This document shows positions 18,676 to 27,753 of a DNA stretch of 64,000 nt, piece after piece. A model generated the notes under the pieces. It was not told the origin of the DNA and made no database searches. It was given only the letters and a program-made list of their open reading frames with translations. This DNA is from Psychrobacter sp. UBA3480 (lineage in GTDB: Bacteria > Pseudomonadota > Gammaproteobacteria > Pseudomonadales > Moraxellaceae): the NCBI RefSeq assembly GCF_002377945.1, contig NZ_DFQV01000020.1, forward strand, positions 427,081-491,080. The letters run 5' to 3'. A program made the translations under genes and the position numbers. Every line of letters starts with the position of its first letter. Positions within the stretch are counted from its first letter, which is position 1.

Positions 18676-19401
18676 ATGGATTGGAATTGGCAGGTCATTT
18701 TTGACCATATCCCTGATTTACTAGGTGGCGCGGTATTGACCGTACAGCTGGTTTTGTTTTCAGGTGTGATTGGATTGCTGTTTGGTTTGGTTTTGGCGTT
18801 ATTACGACTGTCTAAGAATTGGGTGGTACAGATACTACCATTCCTGTATATCTTCTTTTTCCGTGGTACGCCGCTGCTGGTACAGATATTCCTGATTTAT
18901 TATGGTTTAGGTCAATTTGAGGCCGTACGCGAGTCGTTCTTGTGGGAGCCGGTACTTAGCCAAGCATATTGGTGTGCCATCATCGCCTTTACCCTGAATA
19001 CCAGTGCTTATCTCGCAGAGATTATACGCGGTGCGATTCAGACGATTCCGATTGGAGAGCTTGAAGCTGCTGATGCGCTTGGTATGTCAAAATGGCAAAA
19101 GCTAACACGCGTTACGCTGCCGCGCGCATTTGGTATTGTGATTCCAGCGTACAGTAACGAAGTTATCTTTATGCTAAAAGGTAGTGCGCTCGCTTCGACT
19201 ATTGCATTGATGGATATCACAGGTGTTGCTCGTACGATTAGTGCGCGTACCTATACCTTGATGGAGCTATTCTTTGCCGCTGGTATCGTCTATCTATTGC
19301 TGTCGTGGGTTATCTTGTTTAGCTTTAGAATGTTTGAAAAACGTATGAACCGTCATGCCAGTTATGTACCACCAGATGTGGTGACCAATACGATTCCATA
19401 G
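18676..19401 (+). CDS. Polar amino acid ABC transporter permease (HisM/ArtM-like)
   Basis: 241 residues, the partner permease. The conserved N-terminal TVQLVLFSGVIGLLFGLVLAL segment, the FFRGTPLLVQIFLIYYGLGQF motif of HisM-type subunits, and the EAA loop ELEAADALGMSKWQKLTRVTLPRAFGIVIPAYSNE are all present. GAGGAGAG lies a few bases before the ATG. A short 7-bp tandem repeat begins at its stop codon. Confidence 0.9.
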   Translation: MDWNWQVIFDHIPDLLGGAVLTVQLVLFSGVIGLLFGLVLALLRLSKNWVVQILPFLYIFFFRGTPLLVQIFLIYYGLGQFEAVRESFLWEPVLSQAYWCAIIAFTLNTSAYLAEIIRGAIQTIPIGELEAADALGMSKWQKLTRVTLPRAFGIVIPAYSNEVIFMLKGSALASTIALMDITGVARTISARTYTLMELFFAAGIVYLLLSWVILFSFRMFEKRMNRHASYVPPDVVTNTIP

Positions 19402-19442
19402 TTAGCAGTTAGCAGTTAGCAGTTAGCAGTTAGCAGTTAGCA
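19401..19442. repeat. 7-bp tandem repeat, six units
   Basis: GTTAGCA is repeated six times in a row without error. It starts with the last base of the permease stop codon and ends about 80 bp before the FAH-family gene. Such a short perfect array is likely to vary in copy number between strains. Confidence 0.9.
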
Positions 19443-19523
19443 ACTAAAAATCGTCAAAGTCACTGTAGACAATATAGTATGGACAGCTGATAAAATAGCC
19501 ATCATTTACAGGGAGAGTTTAGT

Positions 19524-20240
19524 ATGAGCCAATCGCCACACGAGTCATTAGCGAACGCCATTGCAGCCGGTGTCAATGCCGAGCAGGGCGTTATCAATCA
19601 TAATGAAAGCCTGCGTGCTTCTATTGGTAAAGTTGTCTGTGTTGGTCGTAACTATGCGGCACATGCTGCAGAGTTGGGCAATGAAGTACCAACTACGCCG
19701 ATACTATTTATGAAACCTGCGTCTTCAGTGGTTTCTATCCGTGGTGATGTGGTTCGCCCAAGTCCAGAGCTGTTTGGCGAGACTCACTACGAGGCCGAGC
19801 TATGTATTCAGCTATCAGCTGATTTATCTATGGCGACGATTGAGCAAGCTCAGCAAGCGATTGGTGGCGTGACATTGGGGCTGGATTTGACCTTGCGTGA
19901 TTTGCAAAGCAAGCTAAAAGAAAAAGGTCATCCGTGGGAGCGTGCTAAGTGTTTTGACGGAGCTTGCGTCCTTGCTGATTGGCTCGACCCACAAGCGTTT
20001 GGCAATCTGCAAAGTGTACAGTATCAGCTATCTATCAATGATAAATTAATGCAAGATGGCGATAGTGCCTTAATGCTATTTCCTGTCTATGAATTGCTGG
20101 TCAATATCAGTCACGCCTTTAGCTTGCAAGCAGGTGATGTGATTATGACTGGTACGCCAAGCGGCGTTGGTGTGTTGCAAGCAGGCGATCAGCTTAAGCT
20201 AAAACTGGGTGCTCATGAGTGGGTATCACAAGTACAGTAA
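19524..20240 (+). CDS. Fumarylacetoacetate hydrolase (FAH) family protein
   Basis: 238 residues. The family hydrolyses or decarboxylates 2-oxo acid compounds at a divalent metal. Expected features are visible: VVCVGRNYAAHAAELGNEVPTTPILFMKPASSV, the metal-ligand stretch THYEAELCIQL with acidic residues, GLDLTLRDLQ, and GDVIMTGTPSGVG near the C-terminus. In length and domain make-up it resembles YcgM-type acylpyruvase/oxaloacetate tautomerase members more than true FAH. GGGAGAG lies before the ATG. Substrate is not determined. Confidence 0.88.
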   Translation: MSQSPHESLANAIAAGVNAEQGVINHNESLRASIGKVVCVGRNYAAHAAELGNEVPTTPILFMKPASSVVSIRGDVVRPSPELFGETHYEAELCIQLSADLSMATIEQAQQAIGGVTLGLDLTLRDLQSKLKEKGHPWERAKCFDGACVLADWLDPQAFGNLQSVQYQLSINDKLMQDGDSALMLFPVYELLVNISHAFSLQAGDVIMTGTPSGVGVLQAGDQLKLKLGAHEWVSQVQ

Positions 20241-20267
20241 GCTTGATTGCAATAACAGACGCATATT

Positions 20268-20297
20268 AAAAGCCCCGAGCAATTGCTTGGGGTTTTT
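20268..20297 (+). terminator. Terminator after FAH-family gene
   Basis: CCCCGAGCAA (20273-20282) pairs with TTGCTTGGGG (20283-20292) with one G-U pair, flanked by A-run and T-run (20293-20297). The tight loop means the innermost pairs probably open. Confidence 0.85.
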
Positions 20298-20412
20298 GTT
20301 TTTAAGCCTTTATATTTATTTTTTAAATTTGCTAACTGCCAAACAATTCTAACTGCCAAACAATGCTAACTATCTAATCATTCTATTTTTAAATAACCAT
20401 CAGTACATTCGA

Positions 20413-20452
20413 TTGTCATCAGTTTGTCACCTATTGTTCAGCGTGCTGTCAT
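20413..20452 (+). promoter_or_regulatory. Pho-box array upstream of phoX
   Basis: Heptads TTGTCAT (20413-20419) and TTGTCAC (20424-20430) are spaced 11 bp, as in the PhoB consensus CTGTCAT-N4-CTGTCAC. A further exact CTGTCAT lies at 20446-20452, in phase at 33 bp from the first, with a degenerate heptad near 20435. This is a strong candidate PhoB-binding array about 100-140 bp before the PhoX start. Confidence 0.75.
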
Positions 20453-20554
20453 AAAGGTTGAGTAGACTTAAGCGGAATTCGTATTTTTGTGGTCGTAATT
20501 ATAAAGCCGCGATCAACTCTCTGCCAATCTAGCCTAATAGCAAGGTGACTGATA

Positions 20555-22771
20555 ATGACATTATTGAACAATGAGCGAACGCTTGCCCACGAAGTGGTTG
20601 AAGACTCAAATCCTACTAATAATACTGACTTTCAGACGATTATCAATCGTCGATTGAACCGCCGTAGTATCCTAAAAGGTGGCACAGGGTTGACGGCTGC
20701 TGCGTTTTTTGGCGCATTACCTTTGGTCGGTTGTAGTGAAGACGACGATAACAGTATTGTTGGTGATGACGATAATGCCGCTATCCCTGCACAAGGTGAT
20801 TTAAAGCGTCCTGATACCTTAAAGTTTGAGGCAGTCGCGCATTCAACAGCGGATACGATGACCGTAGCAGCAGGCTACAAGGCAGAGATGATATTACCAC
20901 TTGGTACACCACTGAACTCTGGTATCGAGGACTGGAAAGACAATCGCGAGCAATCAGCAGAGTCATTTGAATGGCGTATGGGTGACAACCATGATGGGAT
21001 GTGGTTCTTTGGCAAGAACGGTAACGCTTACGATGCCAAAGCGTCAGAAAATAGCTTGCTAGTCATGAACCATGAATACGTTAACAGCAGTGAGCTTAGT
21101 CCATTTGGCTATTACGTCACTCAAGATAACGATGCTGCGCCTATTTTTCAAAACCGTCGTCTCGCGAGCGACGTACGCCGTGAAGTCAACTGTCATGGCG
21201 TCTCAGTGGTTGAGTTAACTCGCCGCGCAGATGGTATGGGTTATGAGATGGTATCTGACTCTAAATACAATCGCCGTATTACCAGTAGTACAACAGCGCA
21301 ATTGGCTGGCCCTGTGGCAGGCTCTGCTCTGGTCAAGACCAAGTTTGACCCGACAGGCTATCAGACTCGTGGTATCAATAACAACTGCGGCGCAGGTCTG
21401 TCACCTTGGGGCACCTATCTGACTACCGAAGAGAACTTCTTGGGGGTGTTTGCCCGTGGACAAGATGCGAGCCAATTGAGCGCTGGTGATAACTATGCGC
21501 GCGAGCGCTACGGTGCAGTGGAGGACTTCCCAGGTTGGGAGTATCTATGGCATACCCCAGAGGCAAAGGATGCCAAAATAGCAGATGAGTTTTCACGCTG
21601 GGATATGACCGCAGTTGGTGCCAGTGCTGCTGAAGATTATCGCTATGGCTTTAACACTTTTGGTTATATTACTGAAATTGACCCATTTGACCAAAACTCT
21701 ATACCGCAGAAACGTACTGCACTGGGCCGATTCGCTCATGAAAACTGCGCGTATGCTCCTGTCGAGCAAGGTAAGCCAGTGGTATTCTACATGGGTGATG
21801 ACGCCCGAGGTGAGTACATTTATAAGTTTGTCTCCAAAGCGATGTGGTCAAACTCGGACATCGGCGGCGGACTAAAAGCAGGTGACAAATATCTGAATGA
21901 CGGCACGCTATATGTGGCGGTATTTAACGAAGATGGTAGCGGTGAGTGGAAAGCCCTTGTCCACGGTCAAAACGGACTGGATGCTTTTAATAGTGTACTG
22001 CCATTCAATGGACAAGATGAAGTATTGGTCTTCGCCCGTGCCGCTGCCGATGCTGCTGGTGCTACTAAGATGGATCGACCTGAATGGGTATCAGTCAGTC
22101 CTATGACGGGCGATGTCTATGTGACATTGACCAATAACAAATATCGCGGCGTACGTGACGATCAGCCTGTCTCAGCTTCCAATCCGCGTAGCTATCAGTC
22201 AAGCGGAAAAGCACTTGGTAATGACAATGGTCACATTATTCGCTGGGCAGAAGCAGGCGGTGACCATGCCGCAACGAGCTTTGAATGGGATATTTATCTG
22301 TTTGGTGCGCCAAGTGACTTATCAGCAGAAAACCTCTCTCAGTTAAATGATAATAATGACTTCTCTTCACCTGATGGACTGTATTTTGACCCGCGCGGTG
22401 TCTTGTGGATTCAGACAGACGACGGCGCTTACACCGATACCAGTAGCTGTATGTTGCTTGCGGCTCTGCCGGGTAAGGTCAGTGATGGGTCGATGACGAC
22501 CACATCGGCAGGGCAGTCGACCCGAGTCGGCACATCTGCCAGCAATGACAATATCAAACGATTCTTTGTCGGTCCTGAAGGATGCGAAGTAACAGGTATC
22601 ACCATGGCACCAGATTTCAAAACGCTGTTTATCAACATCCAGCATCCGGGCAACACATGGGGCGCTGTCGCTGGCGGTAGTATTCCTCGCTCAGCGACTG
22701 TGATGATTACTCGCGAGGATGGTGATGTCATACTGGCAGAATCATTTGATACGGCTGATAGCACGACATAG
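20555..22771 (+). CDS. phoX: PhoX-family alkaline phosphatase
   Basis: 738 residues of the PhoX (DUF839) family, calcium/iron phosphatases that release phosphate from organic phosphoesters outside the cytoplasm. A twin-arginine signal is seen at about residues 33-42 (NRRSILKGG) with a hydrophobic stretch ending in LPLVGC, so export by Tat and possibly lipid anchoring at Cys are both suggested. Family regions include NHEYVN, the NNCGAGLSPWGTYLTTEEN segment and SPDGLYFDPRGVLWIQTD. The Pho-box array upstream predicts induction by phosphate starvation. A terminator lies about 50 bp after the stop. Confidence 0.93.
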   Translation: MTLLNNERTLAHEVVEDSNPTNNTDFQTIINRRLNRRSILKGGTGLTAAAFFGALPLVGCSEDDDNSIVGDDDNAAIPAQGDLKRPDTLKFEAVAHSTADTMTVAAGYKAEMILPLGTPLNSGIEDWKDNREQSAESFEWRMGDNHDGMWFFGKNGNAYDAKASENSLLVMNHEYVNSSELSPFGYYVTQDNDAAPIFQNRRLASDVRREVNCHGVSVVELTRRADGMGYEMVSDSKYNRRITSSTTAQLAGPVAGSALVKTKFDPTGYQTRGINNNCGAGLSPWGTYLTTEENFLGVFARGQDASQLSAGDNYARERYGAVEDFPGWEYLWHTPEAKDAKIADEFSRWDMTAVGASAAEDYRYGFNTFGYITEIDPFDQNSIPQKRTALGRFAHENCAYAPVEQGKPVVFYMGDDARGEYIYKFVSKAMWSNSDIGGGLKAGDKYLNDGTLYVAVFNEDGSGEWKALVHGQNGLDAFNSVLPFNGQDEVLVFARAAADAAGATKMDRPEWVSVSPMTGDVYVTLTNNKYRGVRDDQPVSASNPRSYQSSGKALGNDNGHIIRWAEAGGDHAATSFEWDIYLFGAPSDLSAENLSQLNDNNDFSSPDGLYFDPRGVLWIQTDDGAYTDTSSCMLLAALPGKVSDGSMTTTSAGQSTRVGTSASNDNIKRFFVGPEGCEVTGITMAPDFKTLFINIQHPGNTWGAVAGGSIPRSATVMITREDGDVILAESFDTADSTT

Positions 22772-22822
22772 ATAGATAAGCTGTAAGCGTATATTAGACA
22801 CAACCAAAATGCTCACAACCAT

Positions 22823-22854
22823 AAAAATCCCAAGTTAAGGCTTGGGATTTTTTA
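22823..22854 (+). terminator. phoX terminator
   Basis: Perfect 12-bp stem AAAAATCCCAAG (22823-22834) with CTTGGGATTTTT (22841-22852), 6-base loop, then TA-rich sequence. Confidence 0.92.
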
Positions 22855-23007
22855 TTATTATATTGATTTGATGGCTAACGAGACCGTCTATCACCTATCT
22901 AGCTCTGCTAGTCGTCATCCCGCTCTAAAGTCAAACCATTCGCTTCTATTTGCTGCAGTTACAGGATAATATAGAACATTACTTTTTTCGCTGAATGTGC
23001 AAATATT

Positions 23008-24501
23008 ATGAGCAGTCCAAAGGTGTTTTACAACGACAGTGTTAGGGACAGCGACGCTCAAAATGATAGCAGCTATACTCGTACTCATCACGAGCTCGAT
23101 GCGCATTTTGTCCCAGATGCGAGTGTACCGCTACACAGTCATCTATATGAGCAAATCGACCAACTCGAAGCCATTGATATAGATGAGCTGGTTAAGCTAC
23201 TGGCAGATTCGGATGACAGTGATGAAATCAACAAAACACCTGTGTCTTTGGCTGATTTTTTTGAAGGATTGGCTCAGCTTGCCACCATGGGTGTGGTTGA
23301 GATTACAGAAATCGTAGAAGCCATCCATCGTGAAGTTATCTTACGTCCGCTAGGCCGCTTCAATGACAAACATTTAAATAAATGGTCGCGCGGATTTACT
23401 GGACGTATCTATGGCACGATACGTCATGTCATGCAGATGGTTGGTAATAATCTGGCGTCTGTACTACGCATATATAAAAACCTGATTCTCCAAAAGTCAG
23501 TGCAACCACTACCAGATTCACTAAAAAAACTGGTGAATGTACTCAATGGTGTCATGGGTGACCATCTGGTCAATAATCAAAATGCGCTCGCCATTCCGAT
23601 GATGCTCTACACTCAAGACGGCAAGCCACAAAATGAGGTACTATCTGGCCGTATCGTTATTTTGTGCCATGGTTTATGTATGAGTCATTTGAGCTGGCAA
23701 GCACAAGCGGATAATGATTTAGGTGATGCCATTCATATCAGCCAGCCTGATACCACGGTGTTATATTTGGATTACAACACAGGTCGCCGTATCTCGCGTA
23801 GCGGCCGTAAGTTCTCTCAATTACTGCAAGCGCTGGTCGATGATAACCCAGATATCAGTCAGATAGATCTGGTTGGACATAGTATGGGCGGCTTGGTCTC
23901 TCGCAGCGCACTGTTTTATGGTGAGCAAGATCGCCTAGACTGGATCAAGCGCGTGGGCAATCTCATCACGCTAGGTTCGCCACATCATGGGGCAGTCCTT
24001 GAGCGTATCGGTAATTATGTGCAAGACATCATCGCCAAGCTGCCGTTTGCAGGCTCACTGGCCAAGCTCGGTGATATGCGCAGTGCCGGTATTATCGATC
24101 TACGTCATGGCAGTATTCGGGATGCAGATTGGAAAGCATTAGAAGGACGTAGCGTACTACCACAAGATTTCCGTCATCCTGCACGCTTGCCAAGTGGTAT
24201 TAAAACTTACTTTGTCGCCAGTGCTTTGCTTGAGACGCATTATGATTCTAAAGTGACGGATCTGCTCGGAGACAGTTTGGTATCAGTGGCTTCAGCGTTG
24301 GGCGAGGATGACGCTGAGCATGCTTTGTTTGTGCCAGATGGTCATAAAGCGGTATTCTACGGCGTCAATCATATGAACTTGATTCATAGTAGACGAGTAC
24401 GCGAACAAGTGGTTGAATGGCTACTTGATAATGGTCGAAGTGACTATGCTGGACGTCCGCGCATACATTCTTATCCTAGAAGTTTAGATGTGGCGGTGTA
24501 G
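23008..24501 (+). CDS. Alpha/beta hydrolase (lipase/esterase-like)
   Basis: 497 residues. The C-terminal two thirds form an alpha/beta hydrolase: VILCHGLCMSHLSWQ as the strand/oxyanion region, the nucleophile elbow GHSMGG with Ser292, and a late HMNLIHS whose His could complete the triad. The family resembles PGAP1/triacylglycerol lipase-like proteins. The first 180 residues are a helical N-terminal domain (LVKLLADSDDSDEINK, ITEIVEAIHREVILRP) without a signal peptide, so the protein is probably cytoplasmic. Substrate is unknown. The ribosome binding site is weak. Confidence 0.82.
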   Translation: MSSPKVFYNDSVRDSDAQNDSSYTRTHHELDAHFVPDASVPLHSHLYEQIDQLEAIDIDELVKLLADSDDSDEINKTPVSLADFFEGLAQLATMGVVEITEIVEAIHREVILRPLGRFNDKHLNKWSRGFTGRIYGTIRHVMQMVGNNLASVLRIYKNLILQKSVQPLPDSLKKLVNVLNGVMGDHLVNNQNALAIPMMLYTQDGKPQNEVLSGRIVILCHGLCMSHLSWQAQADNDLGDAIHISQPDTTVLYLDYNTGRRISRSGRKFSQLLQALVDDNPDISQIDLVGHSMGGLVSRSALFYGEQDRLDWIKRVGNLITLGSPHHGAVLERIGNYVQDIIAKLPFAGSLAKLGDMRSAGIIDLRHGSIRDADWKALEGRSVLPQDFRHPARLPSGIKTYFVASALLETHYDSKVTDLLGDSLVSVASALGEDDAEHALFVPDGHKAVFYGVNHMNLIHSRRVREQVVEWLLDNGRSDYAGRPRIHSYPRSLDVAV

Positions 24502-24549
24502 AGAACAGTGGGTATCATTTCGAGTTACCTACGCTATGTGTACTGCGCA

Positions 24550-25212
24550 ATGACGTTCTTATCATTTAAGAAAGGGCTACTGAGAAATTTGTCTTTGCTA
24601 TTAGGCGGCGCACTCATAGTCATTAGTTGTGCAAAGCCAAATATATACGACCCTAACGCTCAAATTGAAGTAAATGTAGATGGTGACAATTATCTCATTC
24701 CCTTAAACCATATTGTCAGACCAGATACTGGTAGTTATGCCAGTTTTGAGACGGATATGGGTCATGGTTATTTCTTTTGGCCTAGCGGTCGTGGCCTTAA
24801 TAATAGTGATAAAAATCCAAATGTCTTTGATTATGACAATAATATTATAGAGTTTTACTGGGCAGCTAGAAATTCAAAAATTGAAGGTGCTGATATACCG
24901 ACTAGAATAGATAGTATCAAGCAAGAAGAGAATAGAGATTTGGATAAAGACAATTATGAACTAGAAGCATATATTGGGTCAGGCGATAATCCCTTTATAT
25001 ACTATATAGGAAATATTGATCTAAACTCACCTTTTATGATTCGCTGTATGCCTACAGTTGATGAAGACCAAGATAGAATGTGCCAAATGGATTACATGTA
25101 TCCTGAGTACAACAACTATGTAAGACTTCAGTTTTCAAAAAATCATTTAGCTGACTGGCAGGCAATCAACACCATGGCGATCGATTACATGGAAAAATGG
25201 CATCAAAATTAA
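24550..25212 (+). CDS. Predicted lipoprotein, unknown function
   Basis: 220 residues from ATG 24550; a GTG at 24508 would add 14 residues. The N-terminus has Lys/Arg, a hydrophobic run (LSLLLGGALIVIS) and a lipobox ISC with Cys near residue 29. The remainder is rich in Asp, Asn and Tyr with no domain I recognise (PSGRGLNNSDKNPNVFDYDNN, ELEAYIGSGDNPFIYYIG). Base composition is clearly more AT-rich than the hydrolase gene 50 bp upstream, suggesting recent arrival or weak constraint. Two Cys (IRCMPT, RMCQMD) may form a disulfide. Confidence 0.65.
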   Translation: MTFLSFKKGLLRNLSLLLGGALIVISCAKPNIYDPNAQIEVNVDGDNYLIPLNHIVRPDTGSYASFETDMGHGYFFWPSGRGLNNSDKNPNVFDYDNNIIEFYWAARNSKIEGADIPTRIDSIKQEENRDLDKDNYELEAYIGSGDNPFIYYIGNIDLNSPFMIRCMPTVDEDQDRMCQMDYMYPEYNNYVRLQFSKNHLADWQAINTMAIDYMEKWHQN

Positions 25213-25258
25213 AGGCATATCAACGTAAAAGCATTTATATATTTTTAAAATTGCAAAT

Positions 25259-25293
25259 AAAAACCCTCAAGCATCACACTTGAGGGTTTTTTT
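25259..25293. terminator. Bidirectional terminator between lipoprotein gene and hslO
   Basis: Perfect 13-bp stem AAAAACCCTCAAG (25259-25271) with CTTGAGGGTTTTT (25279-25291) and T-run, between convergent genes. Confidence 0.93.
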
Positions 25294-25324
25294 ATAAACA
25301 CTGATTTATAGCAAGTAAGAAAAC

Positions 25325-26305
25325 TTACTCAGCAAATATCGCTGCTACATCATCTTTATTAAATTTATAGACTTCACCGCAGAATCCACAATCCATCTCA
25401 AATGTACCACCTTGCTCTTCGACAATATCTAACGCTTCTGCTTCGCCGATTTGCTCGATTGCCATTTCACACTTCTCGCGTGAGCAAGTGCAGCCAAATG
25501 ATAGAGGCGCAGGCTCAGGTGCCACGATGTTTTCTTCATGATACAAGCGATAGAGTATTTCGTTAGCGTCCAGCGTTGTTAGTTCTTCTGGTTTGACCGT
25601 ACGCGTCAATACAGACAAACGCGTCCATAAATCATCGTCGATACCCGCATCTTGATTTTGCTCGACTTCAGACGTTTCTTCAGCAGTACGCGGTAGCATT
25701 TGTACCAAGATACCTCCGGCTTGCAGGCCGTCAGATGCTAAGTTAATCAACGTTGGAATCTGTGCTGATTGCTTTTGATAATGCGCTAAGCAGTCCGCTA
25801 GATTGTCGTGGCTACGCTCAACGATACCTTGGTATGGCTCACCGCCATCAGGCTGAATATTGATAAACAATACGCCTTGTCCCATCGCACCAAGTTCAGC
25901 AAACGCTTCTTTGGCATGGGTCATATTGTCCCATGCTTGTACTTGCTCATCCGTCTCGCCTTTCCAGCTAGCAAGCGCACGAATGATACCGTCTTGATCG
26001 CATTCTGCCATCGCCCAGTTTAGTAAGCTGTCACTGTCTGATGATTGCAACTGAATAGACAGGCGGCCGTTGATTTTTACCGTGCTGATTAGCAAACTCG
26101 CTGCCGTCAGCATCTCACCTAATAAGCGTTTGATGGCTTCGGGGTAGGGCTTTTGTGCAATGGTGCTCGCATAGCTGCGTGATAGGCGTACCACATCACC
26201 GCGCACTGGAGAGTCTTCAACAAAGAAACGTTGGCGAATGTCGTTGCTGCCATGGTTGCCAGTAGTTTGGCTGTCCGTATTTGGGACTTGGATATCTTGA
26301 GTCAT
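25325..26305 (-). CDS. hslO: Hsp33 redox-regulated chaperone
   Basis: 326 residues, the Hsp33 holdase that is switched on when its zinc-binding cysteines are oxidised. The C-terminal redox switch is complete: CTC within FGCTCSREKC and CGFC within MDCGFCGEVYKF. The N-terminal domain shows VRGDVVRLSRSYAST and the AECDQDG-to-GETDEQVQAW region of the fold. It is about 30 residues longer than E. coli Hsp33, from an N-terminal tail and an acidic insert near residue 215 (EETSEVEQNQDAGIDDD). Confidence 0.95.
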   Translation of the reverse strand: MTQDIQVPNTDSQTTGNHGSNDIRQRFFVEDSPVRGDVVRLSRSYASTIAQKPYPEAIKRLLGEMLTAASLLISTVKINGRLSIQLQSSDSDSLLNWAMAECDQDGIIRALASWKGETDEQVQAWDNMTHAKEAFAELGAMGQGVLFINIQPDGGEPYQGIVERSHDNLADCLAHYQKQSAQIPTLINLASDGLQAGGILVQMLPRTAEETSEVEQNQDAGIDDDLWTRLSVLTRTVKPEELTTLDANEILYRLYHEENIVAPEPAPLSFGCTCSREKCEMAIEQIGEAEALDIVEEQGGTFEMDCGFCGEVYKFNKDDVAAIFAE

Positions 26306-26681
26306 AAGTCATTTGTAGTATAGAGAAGTTGTTTGCTTTATGGGGATTACTGCCGATTTATCAATCTCACTTAGTAGACTGTTTTGACGATTATAAGCAG
26401 CAAAGGTTAATAACGAGCTTAAACAACCAAGCAGCTGTTTGTACAAAGTTCTGAGTAGATAGCCGCTATAAGCCAACATTTTATAGCCAGGATATAAATA
26501 TATTCATAAATATGTACTCTCTCAAAAAAAAATCACCCTCTACTGCAAATTTGTTGTACAGTAACATTAAGTTGCATTGTGATAAACAACAGCAACAACC
26601 GTACGGATGCGGGGCAGTCGGGTCAATCAGACCTATGTCGTCCAAGCACTCACTCAATCTTGCGATAAAAGGATGTATTTC
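26306..26681. other. Divergent intergenic region hslO / gltI
   Basis: About 375 bp of AT-rich sequence holding the promoters of both operons. I see no gene, terminator or clear operator in it. Confidence 0.4.
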
Positions 26682-27656
26682 ATGACATACTCATTTTCCA
26701 AACCGTTGACTTTAGCTGCTGTTATGGCATTAGGCTTAGCGGGATGTAATAACAGCAGCCAGACCAGCACTGATGCGCCAGCAGATGATGCAGCGACGAC
26801 AGAAACCACCACCAACGGTACGCTACAGAAAATCAAAGACTCTGGCACTATTGTCGTCGGTCACCGTGATTCCTCTATTCCTTTCTCTTATATCGCTGAT
26901 GATCCTAACCAACCGATTGGCTATGCTCACGACTTGGAAATGAAAGTGGTTGAAGCCGTTAAGCAAAAGCTAAACATGCCAGACCTTAACGTTCGCTATA
27001 ACCTAATCACTTCGCAGACTCGTATCCCATTGGTACAAAACGGCACGGTAGATTTTGAGTGTGGCTCAACCACCAATAACGAAGAACGTCAAAAGCAAGT
27101 CGCATTCTCTAATGGCTTTTTTGAAATTGGTACGCGTCTGTTGACCAAAAAAGACTCTGGTATTCAAGATTTTGAAGACCTAAAAGGCAAAACCTTAGTA
27201 ACGACAGCAGGAACGACTTCAGAGCGTTATATCCGTCAGTACAACGATGATAATAAGATGGATACCAATATCATCTCAGCAAAAGATCATGGCGAAGGCT
27301 TCCTAATGCTAGAGAATGGTCGCGCTGATGCCTTTATGATGGATGATGTATTGCTTGCAGGCGAAAAAGCCAAAGCAAAAAATCCTGATGAGTGGGTCAT
27401 CGTCGGTACGCCGCAATCGTTTGAAATCTATGGTTGTATGATGCGTAAAGATGATCCTGAATTCAAAGCTGTGGTCGATGAAGCACTTGCTAATGTCTTT
27501 AGCTCAGGCGAAATCAATAGCATTTATGACAAGTGGTTCTTGAACCCAATCCCACCAAAGAACGTCAATCTAAACTTTGAGATGTCAGACAACTTAAAGG
27601 CCTTGATTGCCAATCCGCATGACAGCGCTCAGCCTAAAGAAGCAGCAGCGCAGTAA
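26682..27656 (+). CDS. gltI: Glutamate/aspartate ABC transporter binding lipoprotein (GltI-like)
   Basis: 324 residues from ATG 26682, which has AAGGA 8 bases upstream. The signal peptide ends in LAGC (Cys at about residue 22). The mature protein is a family-3 binding protein of the GltI type: GTIVVGHRDSSIPFSYI, the conserved LITSQTRIPLVQNGTVDFECGSTTNNEERQKQVAFS, and AFMMDDVLLAG. These are diagnostic of dicarboxylic amino acid binders. It opens the gltIJKL operon. Confidence 0.93.
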   Translation: MTYSFSKPLTLAAVMALGLAGCNNSSQTSTDAPADDAATTETTTNGTLQKIKDSGTIVVGHRDSSIPFSYIADDPNQPIGYAHDLEMKVVEAVKQKLNMPDLNVRYNLITSQTRIPLVQNGTVDFECGSTTNNEERQKQVAFSNGFFEIGTRLLTKKDSGIQDFEDLKGKTLVTTAGTTSERYIRQYNDDNKMDTNIISAKDHGEGFLMLENGRADAFMMDDVLLAGEKAKAKNPDEWVIVGTPQSFEIYGCMMRKDDPEFKAVVDEALANVFSSGEINSIYDKWFLNPIPPKNVNLNFEMSDNLKALIANPHDSAQPKEAAAQ

Positions 27657-27753
27657 CGCTCATTGTCCCTCAACATAGCTTGCCTATACGTTCAGATAGC
27701 CAGTAATTTTATTTGACGTATAGGCTTATCAATCGTTGCTCGGAGAGACAACC

